Of a stretch of DNA of 64,000 bases, positions 8,827 to 17,087 are shown in pieces. The stretch comes from Nocardia colli (GTDB lineage: Bacteria > Actinomycetota > Actinomycetes > Mycobacteriales > Mycobacteriaceae): the NCBI RefSeq assembly GCF_008704205.1, contig NZ_VXLC01000003.1, forward strand, positions 1-64,000, written 5' to 3'. A model generated the notes under the pieces. It made no database searches. It had not been told where the DNA came from and saw nothing but the letters and a program-made list of their open reading frames with translations. Numbering within the stretch: position 1 is the stretch's first letter; each line of letters starts with the position of its first letter. The translations under genes and the position numbers were made by a program.

Positions 8827-9123
8827 CTAGTCGTGCAGCCGCGCAGGCGGATCCCCCCGATCAGCTGAATCCACCCGCCACTCGGCTGGCGCGGATACCG
8901 TCAGCGAGGTGGTCCGAGGACAGCAACCCGTGGCGTGAAGTTCGTGGGGAATCCGGCCCCGTCGAGTACAACCGACCGGGCGGCCGTCGCGCATCTCCCA
9001 CAGCGGATGCAGGATCCGGGATCTCGGACGGCCGTCGCCGCTCACCGAAGTGATTGTGCACCAGACGATCTCCTGGGTGAATCGAAAGAAGTCGGCTTGG
9101 ATCGCTTCGAATGTCGCCGCCAT
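8827..9123 (-). pseudogene. PPOX-family (FMN/F420) protein, N-terminal remnant
   Basis: The first ~52 residues match the start of pyridoxamine 5'-phosphate oxidase-like proteins: an IQADFFRFTQEIVWC helix/strand followed by GDGRPRSRILHPLWE and DGRPVG. Beyond that the frame gives an Arg/Pro/Cys-rich sequence with no family character, and no other frame resumes the domain. Intact family members are about 130-150 residues with a full split beta barrel. I read this as a 3'-deleted or decayed gene, not a functional 98-residue protein. An intact member of the superfamily lies at 16281-16724. Confidence 0.6.
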
Positions 9124-9252
9124 GCGGCACCTCCTGAACTTGTTTCACGATGTCCGGCACGGACTGCTATCGCGTTTGCCGCCGCGCGCACAGCGGTCGA
9201 CGTCAGCCGCGGTGGACCGCGCCCCGAATACACCAACCGGTCTCGCGTTCCT

Positions 9253-10374
9253 TCACCGCAGCCCGGTGCGCAGGGCATCGACGCGGCCGACGGCCGCGCG
9301 GAACGCCGCGGGATCGAGCCCGCCGTTGGTGTAGGCATCGGCCAAAGCTGTTGTGGCGTCGCGTCCTTGGTCGAGGTCGCGGGCCGAGCACAGGATCAGA
9401 TCCATCCCGGCGGCAGCGGCGGTTACCGCGCGTTGGCCGGTGTCGCCGAAGGCGCTCAGCGCGCCGGCCTCCAGCGCATCGGTGATGGTCACACCGCGAA
9501 AGCCGTTGTGGCCGCGCAGTTCCTGGTTGATGATGGTGGGGGAGAGTCCCGCCGGGCGGTCCGCGTCGAGGGCGGGATAGGTGGCCCAGGACATCATCAC
9601 CAGTTTCACTCCCGCGACCACGGCCACGGAGTACGGGACCTCGTCGCGCGACCACAGCGTGGACCGGCTCACTGGAAGCGTCACGGGGCCGAGATCGGTG
9701 TTTTCTCCGGCCGGAGCGGAGCCGAGGCCCGGAAAGTGCTTGGCCGTCGCGGCAATACCCGTCGACTGTTGGGCCGCGATGAACGCCGAGCCGAGCGCGG
9801 CGACAACCAGCGGATTGTCACTGTAGGAGCGCTGATAACGGTCGATGAAGTTGCCGGGCGTGTCGTAGACATCCAGCACCGGCGCGAGATTCACGTTCAT
9901 CCCCACGCCACGCAGATTGTTCCCCGCCCCGAACCCCGTGCTGACCGCGGCTCCCAGCGAATTCGCGGACTGACCGACCTGCTTCGCCGACAGCACCGGC
10001 TCACCAGGCAGCCGCCGCACCAGCCCGCCCTCCTGATCCGTCATCAACAACAACGGCGCCGAGATAGGACTCTGCGCTTGGGCCTGCCGCAACCGAGCAA
10101 CCACCCCGGCGATCTGGTCGGTACTCGAAATGTTCTCCCCGAAGAAGATCACCCCGGCCGCCCGTCCGCCCCGAATGTCCTCGAACAGCGACTCCGGCGG
10201 AACCAGCCCCGGATACGAGTAGATCACCCGCTGCCCGGCCAGCTGCTGCGGAGTCAACCCGGGATCCGCCCCGGCCGTTGCCCCCACGAACCCCGCGGAC
10301 ACCAACAGCAACGCCAAGACGGCCGCGAAGAGCCCCCGAAAACGACTCCTGCCCCAGCTAATCGGTTGCGCCAT
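9253..10374 (-). CDS. Secreted glycoside hydrolase family 3 (NagZ-like hexosaminidase)
   Basis: A 373-residue protein with a signal peptide (hydrophobic core FAAVLALLLVSAGFVG, Ala-rich cleavage region near residue 35). The GH3 TIM barrel is complete: LLLMTDQEGGLVRRLP, the GH3 N-acetylhexosaminidase signature KHFPGLGSAPAGENTD, and the nucleophile Asp in GVTITDALEAGAL (about residue 300). Such enzymes release N-acetylglucosamine from muropeptides or glycans; extracellular location fits cell-wall turnover. The gene stands alone, with regulators on neither side. Confidence 0.92.
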   Translation of the reverse strand: MAQPISWGRSRFRGLFAAVLALLLVSAGFVGATAGADPGLTPQQLAGQRVIYSYPGLVPPESLFEDIRGGRAAGVIFFGENISSTDQIAGVVARLRQAQAQSPISAPLLLMTDQEGGLVRRLPGEPVLSAKQVGQSANSLGAAVSTGFGAGNNLRGVGMNVNLAPVLDVYDTPGNFIDRYQRSYSDNPLVVAALGSAFIAAQQSTGIAATAKHFPGLGSAPAGENTDLGPVTLPVSRSTLWSRDEVPYSVAVVAGVKLVMMSWATYPALDADRPAGLSPTIINQELRGHNGFRGVTITDALEAGALSAFGDTGQRAVTAAAAGMDLILCSARDLDQGRDATTALADAYTNGGLDPAAFRAAVGRVDALRTGLR

Positions 10375-10591
10375 AACGGAACTCCCTGTTCACCCGACTC
10401 CCCCAATGATCCCTCACCCGTCGGCCCGCCGTGCCGACTTCACGTCCTTTGCCGCCAAATATGTTCGTGTGCGTCGCACTGCCGTAGTCCTCCGATATAG
10501 GGTCTGAACTGGGGTTCGATTCCTTTCTCATCGCGTGCTGGTCGTAACGGATGACGGGTCCGACCAGCGGGGCCGGTGCAGAGGAGCGTGT

Positions 10592-10633
10592 ATGGCGAGA
10601 ACGCAGTTACTTCGGCTCAGGCTCGGCGCATGA
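10592..10633 (+). CDS. 13-codon leader ORF coupled to the sigma factor gene
   Basis: An ATG at 10592 follows a strong GAGGAG site by 6 bases and opens a 13-codon frame (MARTQLLRLRLGA). Its TGA stop overlaps the ATG of the sigma factor at 10630 (ATGA). The sigma factor start itself has no good ribosome binding site, so re-initiation from this leader would explain its translation. Too short to recognise by similarity; the case rests on spacing, start and overlap. Confidence 0.45.
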   Translation: MARTQLLRLRLGA

Positions 10634-11610
10634 TGCCGGAGCGGGAGCAGTTCGCTGCCGAGACCGCGGGGTTTCGGCGGGAGTTGCTGGCGCACTGTTA
10701 TCGGATGGTCGGGTCGGCGCAGGACGCCGAGGATCTGGTGCAGGAGACCTACCTTCGGGCGTGGCGGTCGTATGCCGGGTTCGAGGGGCGGGCGTCGGTT
10801 CGGGCCTGGCTTTATCGGATCGCCACCAACGTTTGTTTGACGGCGTTGCGGCGGCGGCAGGTTCGGGTGTTGCCGTCGGGTCTGTCGGGTGCGTATGAGG
10901 GCCCTGATCGAGCGCCGAGTCTGGTTGCGTCGGCGGATGTTTCGTGGTTTGAACCATTACCTGACGAGTGGGTCATTCCGGCCGGGGACGATCCGGCCGA
11001 GGTTGTGGTCGCTCGTGAGTCGCTGCGGTTGGCGCTGATCGCGAGCCTTCAGCATCTGCCTGCGCGGCAACGCGCGATCCTCCTCCTGCGGGAGGTGCTG
11101 GCGTTCTCGGCGGCCGAGACCGCGGCGATTCTCGGTACCACCACCGCGGCGGTCAAAAGCGGTTTGCAGCGGGCTCGGGCACGGCTCGATGAACTCGATC
11201 CGAAGCCGGCGGAATTGCTCGAACCGGCCGATCGGCGGGCACGTGCGCTGCTGGATGGGTACATCGCGGCGTTCGAGCAGTCCGATGCGAAGCTGTTGGA
11301 ACAGGTGTTGCGCACGGATGCCACGCTCGAGGCGACACCGTTCCGCGATTGGTCGGCGGGGCGGACGATGTGTATCCGCATGCTCGGCAACTACGTGCTG
11401 GGGGCGCCCGGTGACTGGCGGATGTTCGCGACCACCGCGAACGGGCAGCCTGCCGCAGTGGTCTATCACCGGGATGTGGATGGCGTGCTGCGGGCATACG
11501 GTGCCGTTGTGCTGGAAGCGACCTCCGGCGGGGTGTCGCGGGTGGTCGCGTTTCACCATTCCGCTTTGGTCACAACGACGTTCGGCTTCCCGGACGTGCT
11601 CACGGACTGA
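10630..11610 (+). CDS. ECF RNA polymerase sigma factor with SnoaL-like C-terminal domain
   Basis: A 326-residue SigG/SigX5-like (TIGR02960-type) factor. Sigma region 2 is at residues 10-80 (LLAHCYRMVGSAQDAEDLVQ and AWLYRIATNVCL), and region 4 at about 145-195 (HLPARQRAILLLREVLAFSA with the helix-turn-helix TAAILGTTTAAVKSGL). The last ~120 residues form a SnoaL/NTF2-like domain typical of ECF classes that lack a separate anti-sigma factor and are controlled by this extension. ATG at 10630 is preferred, because of the coupled leader ORF; an upstream GTG at 10576 would add 18 residues. No anti-sigma gene is adjacent. Confidence 0.9.
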   Translation: MMPEREQFAAETAGFRRELLAHCYRMVGSAQDAEDLVQETYLRAWRSYAGFEGRASVRAWLYRIATNVCLTALRRRQVRVLPSGLSGAYEGPDRAPSLVASADVSWFEPLPDEWVIPAGDDPAEVVVARESLRLALIASLQHLPARQRAILLLREVLAFSAAETAAILGTTTAAVKSGLQRARARLDELDPKPAELLEPADRRARALLDGYIAAFEQSDAKLLEQVLRTDATLEATPFRDWSAGRTMCIRMLGNYVLGAPGDWRMFATTANGQPAAVVYHRDVDGVLRAYGAVVLEATSGGVSRVVAFHHSALVTTTFGFPDVLTD

Positions 11611-11615
11611 CCTGG

Positions 11616-11648
11616 GCTGGTGCCTGCCGTGTGTGGGCAGGCACCAGC
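11616..11648. terminator. Bidirectional hairpin between convergent genes
   Basis: A 13-bp perfect stem (GCTGGTGCCTGCC with its complement) around a 7-base loop GTGTGTG. It lies between the sigma factor stop and the stop of the convergent quinone oxidoreductase gene and can serve both. Confidence 0.7.
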
Positions 11649-11652
11649 ACGC

Positions 11653-12621
11653 TCAGGGCAGCAAGGCGAGTTTGCCTACGGTCGCTCTGTTTTCGAGTTC
11701 CGCGAGCGCCTTCGGGCCGTCGGCCAGTGCGTATGTGGTGGGTTGTCCGGGGGTGAGCACGCCCGCGGCGATGAGCTCGAACAGCTCGCCCATGAGTTCA
11801 CCGAAGAGCTGCGGTGTGCGCTGGACGAGTATGCCGACATTGAGGCCGATGAGGTGGATCTGGTGTCTGTACACCAGGTCCCAATTGGTGACCGAGGCCT
11901 CGCTTTCTGCCAACCCTGAGACGATGACCCGGCCGGTAACACGTTTGGCCACAGCAAGACTCGTATCGAAAGTCGCTCCGCCCACCGACTCCAGCACCAC
12001 ATCGACGCCCGCGCCGTCGGTCAACTCCAGTACCTCGGCAGCGAGGTCCGCACCGCGGGAGTTGAGCACATGGTCGGCGCCCAGTGCCCGCACTGTGTCG
12101 TGTTTGCCCGGCGAGGCGGCGGCGATGACCGTCGCGCCGTAGTGCTTGGCCAGCCGCACCGCGGCCTGCCCGGTCGCACCGGCCGCGGCATGGATCAGCA
12201 CGGTCTGCCCGGCGGCGACGTCGCCGAGGGGTTTGAGCGCGGCCAATGCCGTCGGCCAGTTCACGATCAGGCCCAGCGATTGCTCGGCGGTCCGGCCGGC
12301 GGGCACCGGCGCCGCTGCGGGCAGCACCATGTATTCGGCGAAAGCGCCTGAGCCGACTCCGACTACGCACGTCCCGATGCTCAGATCGGTCACCGCCTCG
12401 CCCACGGCGACGATCTCACCCGCCGCCTCGAAACCGGGTACGTACGGCGGCTGCGGGTTGTCGGAAGTGGCGCCGTGCGTCTGCGAGATATCGCGGAAGT
12501 TCACGCCGGCCGCGGTGACCCGAATCAGGATGTCGTTCCGGCCGGGGACCGGTACCGGTGCGTCGGTGATCAGTCGCATGTCCTGCGGGCCGTTCAGTGA
12601 CGTCTGCTGAAGTGCGCGCAT
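11653..12621 (-). CDS. Zinc-independent quinone oxidoreductase (MDR superfamily)
   Basis: A 322-residue NADPH-dependent oxidoreductase. The N-terminal GroES-like domain has AAGVNFRDISQTHG and PGFEAAGEIVAVG; the Rossmann domain has HAAAGATGQAAVRLAKHYGA (about residue 140). The zinc-binding Cys/His residues of alcohol dehydrogenases are absent, which places it with quinone/enone reductases. ATG at 12621 is preferred because family members begin MRAL; a GTG at 12639 would add six residues. Confidence 0.87.
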   Translation of the reverse strand: MRALQQTSLNGPQDMRLITDAPVPVPGRNDILIRVTAAGVNFRDISQTHGATSDNPQPPYVPGFEAAGEIVAVGEAVTDLSIGTCVVGVGSGAFAEYMVLPAAAPVPAGRTAEQSLGLIVNWPTALAALKPLGDVAAGQTVLIHAAAGATGQAAVRLAKHYGATVIAAASPGKHDTVRALGADHVLNSRGADLAAEVLELTDGAGVDVVLESVGGATFDTSLAVAKRVTGRVIVSGLAESEASVTNWDLVYRHQIHLIGLNVGILVQRTPQLFGELMGELFELIAAGVLTPGQPTTYALADGPKALAELENRATVGKLALLP

Positions 12622-12653
12622 GGTGACGGGGAGGCGCAAGGCAATCAGCCCTT

Positions 12654-12896
12654 CTACTCGGTGAGTGGGATCGAGCCCGGGCCGGGCCCCTCACCATGTA
12701 GACCTCCGTCGTCACCGAAAGGAATCGTCAAAGGCGTTGATCGAGATCCGCTTCGACGGCAAACCGGCGAGCCGCAAGCCGAGCCGCGTAGCGGTCCTTG
12801 CGGTTGCGAAGTGCCGTAACGATGACCATGGACGGGTCGGGGGTTGTGCTCCGCGAAGCGCACCCACAACGGCTTCGTCCGGTCTGTACGGGACAT
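12654..12896 (-). CDS. Small actinobacterial hypothetical protein
   Basis: An 80-residue ORF beginning MSRTDRTKPLWVRFAEHNP and continuing PVHGHRYG. This opening resembles small uncharacterised actinobacterial proteins (MSRTDK-like start, then a WVR and an H-x-YG motif). A good ribosome site (GAGAGGAACGAG) abuts the ATG. The C-terminal half is low-complexity and may be degraded. I do not know a function. Confidence 0.45.
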   Translation of the reverse strand: MSRTDRTKPLWVRFAEHNPRPVHGHRYGTSQPQGPLRGSACGSPVCRRSGSRSTPLTIPFGDDGGLHGEGPGPGSIPLTE

Positions 12897-12987
12897 CTCG
12901 TTCCTCTCGGAACCCGCCGCCCGATCCCCGGACTCTCCGGGATGGGGCGGCTAGGTTTGCCATTTCATGGCGACACCTTCCTTTGGA

Positions 12988-14220
12988 TTATGTATCCGCC
13001 TGGCCGGCAGACTCGGTACGACGCACCGCGGCGCCGTCGAGCTGGTCGATCGTGACGATGGACGGTTTACGCTCGCGTTGCAGGTCTTTCGCGACATCTT
13101 CCGCGTCGCGAAGGACGCGAACAGCGTTGTGCCAGGTCAATTTTCCGATGTCGGATTCGGACCAGCCGCGCCCGAGGAGTTCGGCGATCAGACCCGGGTA
13201 CCCGGAGACGTCGCCCAGATCCGCAGGCAGGTAGTCGGTACCGTCGAAGTCGCCGCCGAGACCGATATGGTCGACGCCGACGATGTCGCGCACGTGCTCG
13301 AGATGATCGGCCACCGCCGCCGACGTCACCTGCGGGCGTGGGTGAGTGGCCTCGAACGTCCGGCGGCATTCCATCGCCTCCGGCGACCAGTCCATCCGGT
13401 GGAACCCTTGGGTCAGCACGTATTCGTCGGCCGCCGCCGCCCAGTCCTTGGCGGCGGGTGCCAGGAAATACGCGACGAACGCGGTCATCGCCACGCCGCC
13501 GTTGGCGGGCAGCGTCGCCAGGACATCGTCGGGGATATTGCGCGGGTGGTCGCAGATCGCGCGGGCGCAGGAGTGCGAGAAGATCACGGGCGCTTCGGAA
13601 ACCGCGATCGCCGCCCGCATGGTGTCGGGCGCGACGTGGGAGAGGTCGACCAGCATGCCGACGCGGTTCATCTCCCGCACCACCTCTTCGCCGAAGGCGG
13701 TCAGCCCACCGGCCTTCGGCTCGTCGGTGGCCGAATCCGCCCACGGCACATTGTCGTTGTGCGTGAGGGTCATGTACCGCACGCCCAGTTGATGCAGCGT
13801 GCGCAGCGTCGCGAGCGAGCTGTTGATGCTGTGCCCGCCCTCGGCGCCGATCAACGACGCGATCCGGCCCGCGGCGCGGGCGGCCTCCATGTCGTCGGCG
13901 GTGGCGGCCGATTGCAGCCGATCGGGGAACCGGTCGATCAGCGCCCGGACGAAGTCGATCTGTTCGAGGGTGGCGCTGACGGCGGAGTCCCCGGTCAAGC
14001 TGCTGGGTACGTACACCGACCAGAACTGCGCGCCGACACCACCGGCGCGGAGCCGGTCGAGATCGGTATGCAGTCGTCCGGTCTGATCGGCCGCCAGGTC
14101 GATGGCGTCGAGATCGTAACCGGCCTCGGTGCGCATGGCCCAAGGAAGATCGTTGTGGCCGTCCACCACCGGGGTGTCGCGGAGGATGGCGTGTGCTCGA
14201 TCGAGATGAGGAGAAGTCAC
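12988..14220 (-). CDS. Membrane dipeptidase family protein (peptidase M19)
   Basis: A 410-residue amidohydrolase-fold dipeptidase. Metal-binding positions of renal dipeptidase are visible: DGHNDLPW near the N-terminus, the bridging Glu in LIGAEGGHS (about residue 125), His in [10 protein letters not shown] and in VIFSHSCAR, and the Asp in GLGGDFDG. No signal peptide is seen, so it is probably cytoplasmic. M19 enzymes cleave dipeptides, including those with a D-residue or dehydro residue at the C-terminus. GTG start at 14220. The FAD oxidase gene lies 41 bases upstream on the same strand, suggesting one transcript. Confidence 0.92.
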   Translation of the reverse strand: MTSPHLDRAHAILRDTPVVDGHNDLPWAMRTEAGYDLDAIDLAADQTGRLHTDLDRLRAGGVGAQFWSVYVPSSLTGDSAVSATLEQIDFVRALIDRFPDRLQSAATADDMEAARAAGRIASLIGAEGGHSINSSLATLRTLHQLGVRYMTLTHNDNVPWADSATDEPKAGGLTAFGEEVVREMNRVGMLVDLSHVAPDTMRAAIAVSEAPVIFSHSCARAICDHPRNIPDDVLATLPANGGVAMTAFVAYFLAPAAKDWAAAADEYVLTQGFHRMDWSPEAMECRRTFEATHPRPQVTSAAVADHLEHVRDIVGVDHIGLGGDFDGTDYLPADLGDVSGYPGLIAELLGRGWSESDIGKLTWHNAVRVLRDAEDVAKDLQRERKPSIVTIDQLDGAAVRRTESAGQADT

Positions 14221-14261
14221 GCCTCCGTTCTATACGCGCGACGCATGGGCGTCGACTGCGT

Positions 14262-15608
14262 TTACGCGTCGAGCACCTTCCCCGGATTGAACAGGCCGAG
14301 GGGGTCCAGGGTGCGCTTGATCGCGATCATGAGATCGACGGCCGCGCCGTGTTCCTCGCGCAGGTACTTCTTCTTGGCGAGGCCGATCCCGTGCTCGCCG
14401 GTCGCGGTTCCGCCGACGGCTAGTGCGTGGTGGACCAGGCGGGCGGAGAACTCTTGCACCGCAGCGTGATTGAGGTCGGTGTAGGGGACGATGGTGTGCA
14501 CGTTGCCGTCGCCGATGTGCCCGGCGACGCTGACGTCCAAGCCGAGTTCTTCCCCGGTCCGAGTCGCGGTATCGACCGCGGTGGCGAGTTGTGCGTAGGG
14601 GACGGCGGTGTCGGTCACCATGAATTGGCTGCCTGGGTGGCGTGCCTTGAGCGCGAAGTAGAGGTTGTGCCGGTCTTCCCAGAGCGCGTGCCGCTCGGTG
14701 TGGGTGCGTGCGGCCGAGATATCGATGGCCTTGTGGGCCTGCACGATCCGCCGGATCTCCTGCTCCTCGGCGACGCCCGCCGGTTCCGACGACGATTCGA
14801 TGTCGATGAACAAGGCCGGTGACTCGGCATAGCCCGCGCCACGAAACTCGTTGAGCGCGATCATGCCCGGGGCGTCCACCAGCTCCAGCCTGCTCACCGG
14901 CAGCGCCGCGCCGATCATGTCGAGCGCGGCATCGACTGCGGCGGACACGGTGGGGAACGAGATGCGCAGCGAGCGTATCCATTCCGGAATCGGATGCAGG
15001 CGGACGGTCAGTTCGGTGATGATGCCGAGTGTTCCGGCGGAGCCGATGAGCAGGTCCTTGAGGTCGTAGCCGCTCGACGATTTGCGGACTGCGCGGCCGA
15101 GCCGCACGACGGTCGCGTCCGGGAGAACAGCTTGCAGGGCAAGGACATTCGCGTGCATTCCACCGTAGCGGACGGTGGTGGTGCCGCTGGCATTGGTCGC
15201 GGCCATTCCGCCAAGCGAAGCGTCGGCGCCGGGGTCGACTGTGAATTGCAGACCGAATTCTGCTGTCGCGGCGTTGAGTTGGGTGCGGGTGACGCCCGGT
15301 TGCACCGTGGCGGTGAAATCTACGGGGGAGATATCCAGGATCGAATTCGCCTGAGACAGGTCGACGATCAGCTCGTTGCCCTGGGCGAGCAGATGCCCTT
15401 CCAAACTCGTTCCGGCGCCGCGGGAGATGAGCGGGGTTCGGGTCGCCTGCGCCCAGTGGACCAGCGCGGCAACCTCGTCCGCGTCGGCCGGGTAGGCGAC
15501 TCCGGACGGTCGTTGCCCGGCCTGCCCGGTCTCATCGACCGTGAACTGGTCGAGAACCGCGGGGCGAGTGTCGATCTCGATGGGCGGACCGTCGAACGAG
15601 ATGGTCAT
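14262..15608 (-). CDS. FAD-linked oxidase (D-lactate dehydrogenase/GlcD-like)
   Basis: A 448-residue member of the vanillyl-alcohol oxidase/PCMH superfamily. The FAD-binding region has PLISRGAGTSLEGH, the Gly-rich LGGMAATNASGT, and KSSSGYDLKDLLIGSAGTLG. The C-terminal FAD-oxidase domain ends with the GEHGIGLAKKKYL and LFNPGKVLDA motifs of GlcD and D-lactate dehydrogenases. It probably oxidises a 2-hydroxy acid. A strong GGAGGAGCACG site precedes the ATG. It is the first gene of a likely operon with the M19 dipeptidase. Confidence 0.9.
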   Translation of the reverse strand: MTISFDGPPIEIDTRPAVLDQFTVDETGQAGQRPSGVAYPADADEVAALVHWAQATRTPLISRGAGTSLEGHLLAQGNELIVDLSQANSILDISPVDFTATVQPGVTRTQLNAATAEFGLQFTVDPGADASLGGMAATNASGTTTVRYGGMHANVLALQAVLPDATVVRLGRAVRKSSSGYDLKDLLIGSAGTLGIITELTVRLHPIPEWIRSLRISFPTVSAAVDAALDMIGAALPVSRLELVDAPGMIALNEFRGAGYAESPALFIDIESSSEPAGVAEEQEIRRIVQAHKAIDISAARTHTERHALWEDRHNLYFALKARHPGSQFMVTDTAVPYAQLATAVDTATRTGEELGLDVSVAGHIGDGNVHTIVPYTDLNHAAVQEFSARLVHHALAVGGTATGEHGIGLAKKKYLREEHGAAVDLMIAIKRTLDPLGLFNPGKVLDA

Positions 15609-15703
15609 CGTGCTCCTCCATCCGGGCTGGGCTCGAAGCCGGTGCCCGCATGGTAGGTCTCGTGTGTCGGCCCTCGCCAGCGATCGAGGTCAGTCGATCG
15701 GGG

Positions 15704-16087
15704 TCAGGGGGTGTCCAGTGCGGTCGCGGGGACACCGTAGGGCAGGAAGCGGACGCGACGCCGTTCGTCGGTGTTGTCGCGATGCGCGCGCAGGGCCTCG
15801 AGCTCGCTCGGGAACACCTGCTCGATCCTGGCCTCGCCGTCGTCGACGATGCTGTAGATGACCCACACCCCGCTGCCGGTCTCGCCGGTGGTCTCGTCCT
15901 CCGGTTTCGTCGTCCGCGGCCGCTCCGGCTGCACGAACTGACCGAACAGCGACGCCAGCGTATTCACGCCGCTGCGATCGACATACTCGCCGGCCTTTCC
16001 GATGAGGTCGCGGATTTCGATCCCCGCCTCCCGCAACGCGCGTTCGAATTCTTCCGGACCGATCCCAAAAGGTCTATCGGATGCCAT
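15704..16087 (-). CDS. Conserved hypothetical protein
   Basis: A 127-residue acidic soluble protein without signal peptide or membrane segment. The N-terminal half is predicted helical (GPEEFERALREAGIEIRDLI); the C-terminal half contains GVWVIYSIVDDGEARIEQVF and a helix LEALRAHRDNT, resembling a small two-strand/helix module. An AGGAG lies 7 bases before the ATG at 16087. Not recognised. Confidence 0.6.
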   Translation of the reverse strand: MASDRPFGIGPEEFERALREAGIEIRDLIGKAGEYVDRSGVNTLASLFGQFVQPERPRTTKPEDETTGETGSGVWVIYSIVDDGEARIEQVFPSELEALRAHRDNTDERRRVRFLPYGVPATALDTP

Positions 16088-16267
16088 CACATTGCTCCTG
16101 GAGGTGAATTCAGCGCTTCCCCCCAGTGTCCTCGCGCCACCCCGATTCCGCCACGACCGGGCCAGGACGCCGGGTCAGAGCCCTATTCGATGCCCTCGTA
16201 CCCCACCCCGCTAACGAGTCGGACATCTGAGTGCCGCTGTACCGGCAGGCCCGGACGACTCGGTCCG

Positions 16268-16283
16268 TAGACTTTCATCCGTG
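16268..16283 (+). promoter_or_regulatory. Putative -10 box giving a leaderless transcript
   Basis: TAGACT at 16268-16273 lies 7 bases before the GTG at 16281, which lacks any ribosome binding site. This is the arrangement of a leaderless actinobacterial mRNA. No convincing -35 box is visible. Confidence 0.35.
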
Positions 16284-16724
16284 ACCGATATCGCGGACTT
16301 TGCTCGGCTGATCGATGGTGATCATGGCCTTTGTGTGGTGTCTACCTCGAGGGCGGATGGGACCGTTCAGTCCTCGCTGGTGAATGCGGGGGTGCTGGCG
16401 CATCCGCAGACGGGGGAGCGGGTGGTGGGGATGGTGATTCGTGGGGGCACACGGAAATTGGAGAATCTGCGGGTTCGGGCGCGGATGACGGTGGTTGCTC
16501 GGGTCGGGTGGGCCTGGGCGGCGGTTGAGGGGGCGGTGTGGATCGTGGGGCCTGATGACGAGGTGCCGGGGATCGACGGCGAACGGCTGCGGGTGTTGTT
16601 GCGGGAGGTGTTCACCGCGGCGGGTGGGACGCACGACGACTGGGACGAGTACGACCGGGTGATGGCTGCGGATCGGCGCGCAGTCGTTCTCGTCGTCCCG
16701 GAGCGCGTGTACGGGAACGGCTGA
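16281..16724 (+). CDS. PPOX-class F420/FMN-dependent family protein
   Basis: A 147-residue split beta-barrel protein. The N-terminal GLCVVSTSRADGTVQSSLVN and the strand/helix RGGTRKLENLRVRARMTVVA are typical of the Rv1155-like (TIGR03618) family, which binds coenzyme F420 or flavin. The C-terminus has HDDWDEYDRVMAADRRAVV, also typical. It would act as a cytoplasmic reductase on an unknown substrate. Apparently leaderless start at GTG. Confidence 0.85.
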   Translation: MTDIADFARLIDGDHGLCVVSTSRADGTVQSSLVNAGVLAHPQTGERVVGMVIRGGTRKLENLRVRARMTVVARVGWAWAAVEGAVWIVGPDDEVPGIDGERLRVLLREVFTAAGGTHDDWDEYDRVMAADRRAVVLVVPERVYGNG

Positions 16725-17087
16725 GACGACGAGAAGTCGACTGCGGCAAGCGGTTTCGGTTATCCGCTGCCGCCGCGGTAGATGGTCGGCATGGAACCAG
16801 GGGGCTGCGGGGACCTGCCGTAACAGCTGAACGGCGGATTCTGCGATTGGACCGCGCAGAGACTCGCGCCCTGCGGTGTAGCTCAACCACATCGGCATGT
16901 TGTCGGACTGCATCGCGGGTCCGCCGATCGGCGCCTGCAGCCACTCGCGTCGATCCTGATAGTCCGTTGTTCGACGAGGCCGGCCACCTCTTGCCGTCTT
17001 GGGCATCGGTCCAGTTGCCTCGTCAATTTTGCCGCGTCGGCCGCCCTCCCGCTGGTAATGTCCGAGCGGTGGCGAGGGGAGTTGACG
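16725..17087 (-). pseudogene. Gap containing a possible antisense gene remnant
   Basis: About 360 bases without a confident gene. On the minus strand, roughly 17000 to 16735, one frame has coding-like codon use (high GC at third positions) and plausible protein sequence: REWLQAPIGGPAMQSDNMPM, then WLSYTAGRESLRGPIAESA. No start codon with a ribosome site is seen, and the frame runs on into what is plainly the antisense of neighbouring genes. It may be a gene fragment; I do not recognise it. Confidence 0.25.

Noticed and set aside
9081..9105. A third MerR operator (AAGAAGTCGGCTTGG) inside the PPOX remnant
   Set aside because: It encodes conserved residues of the PPOX domain, has no TTGACA at the right distance, and precedes no gene.
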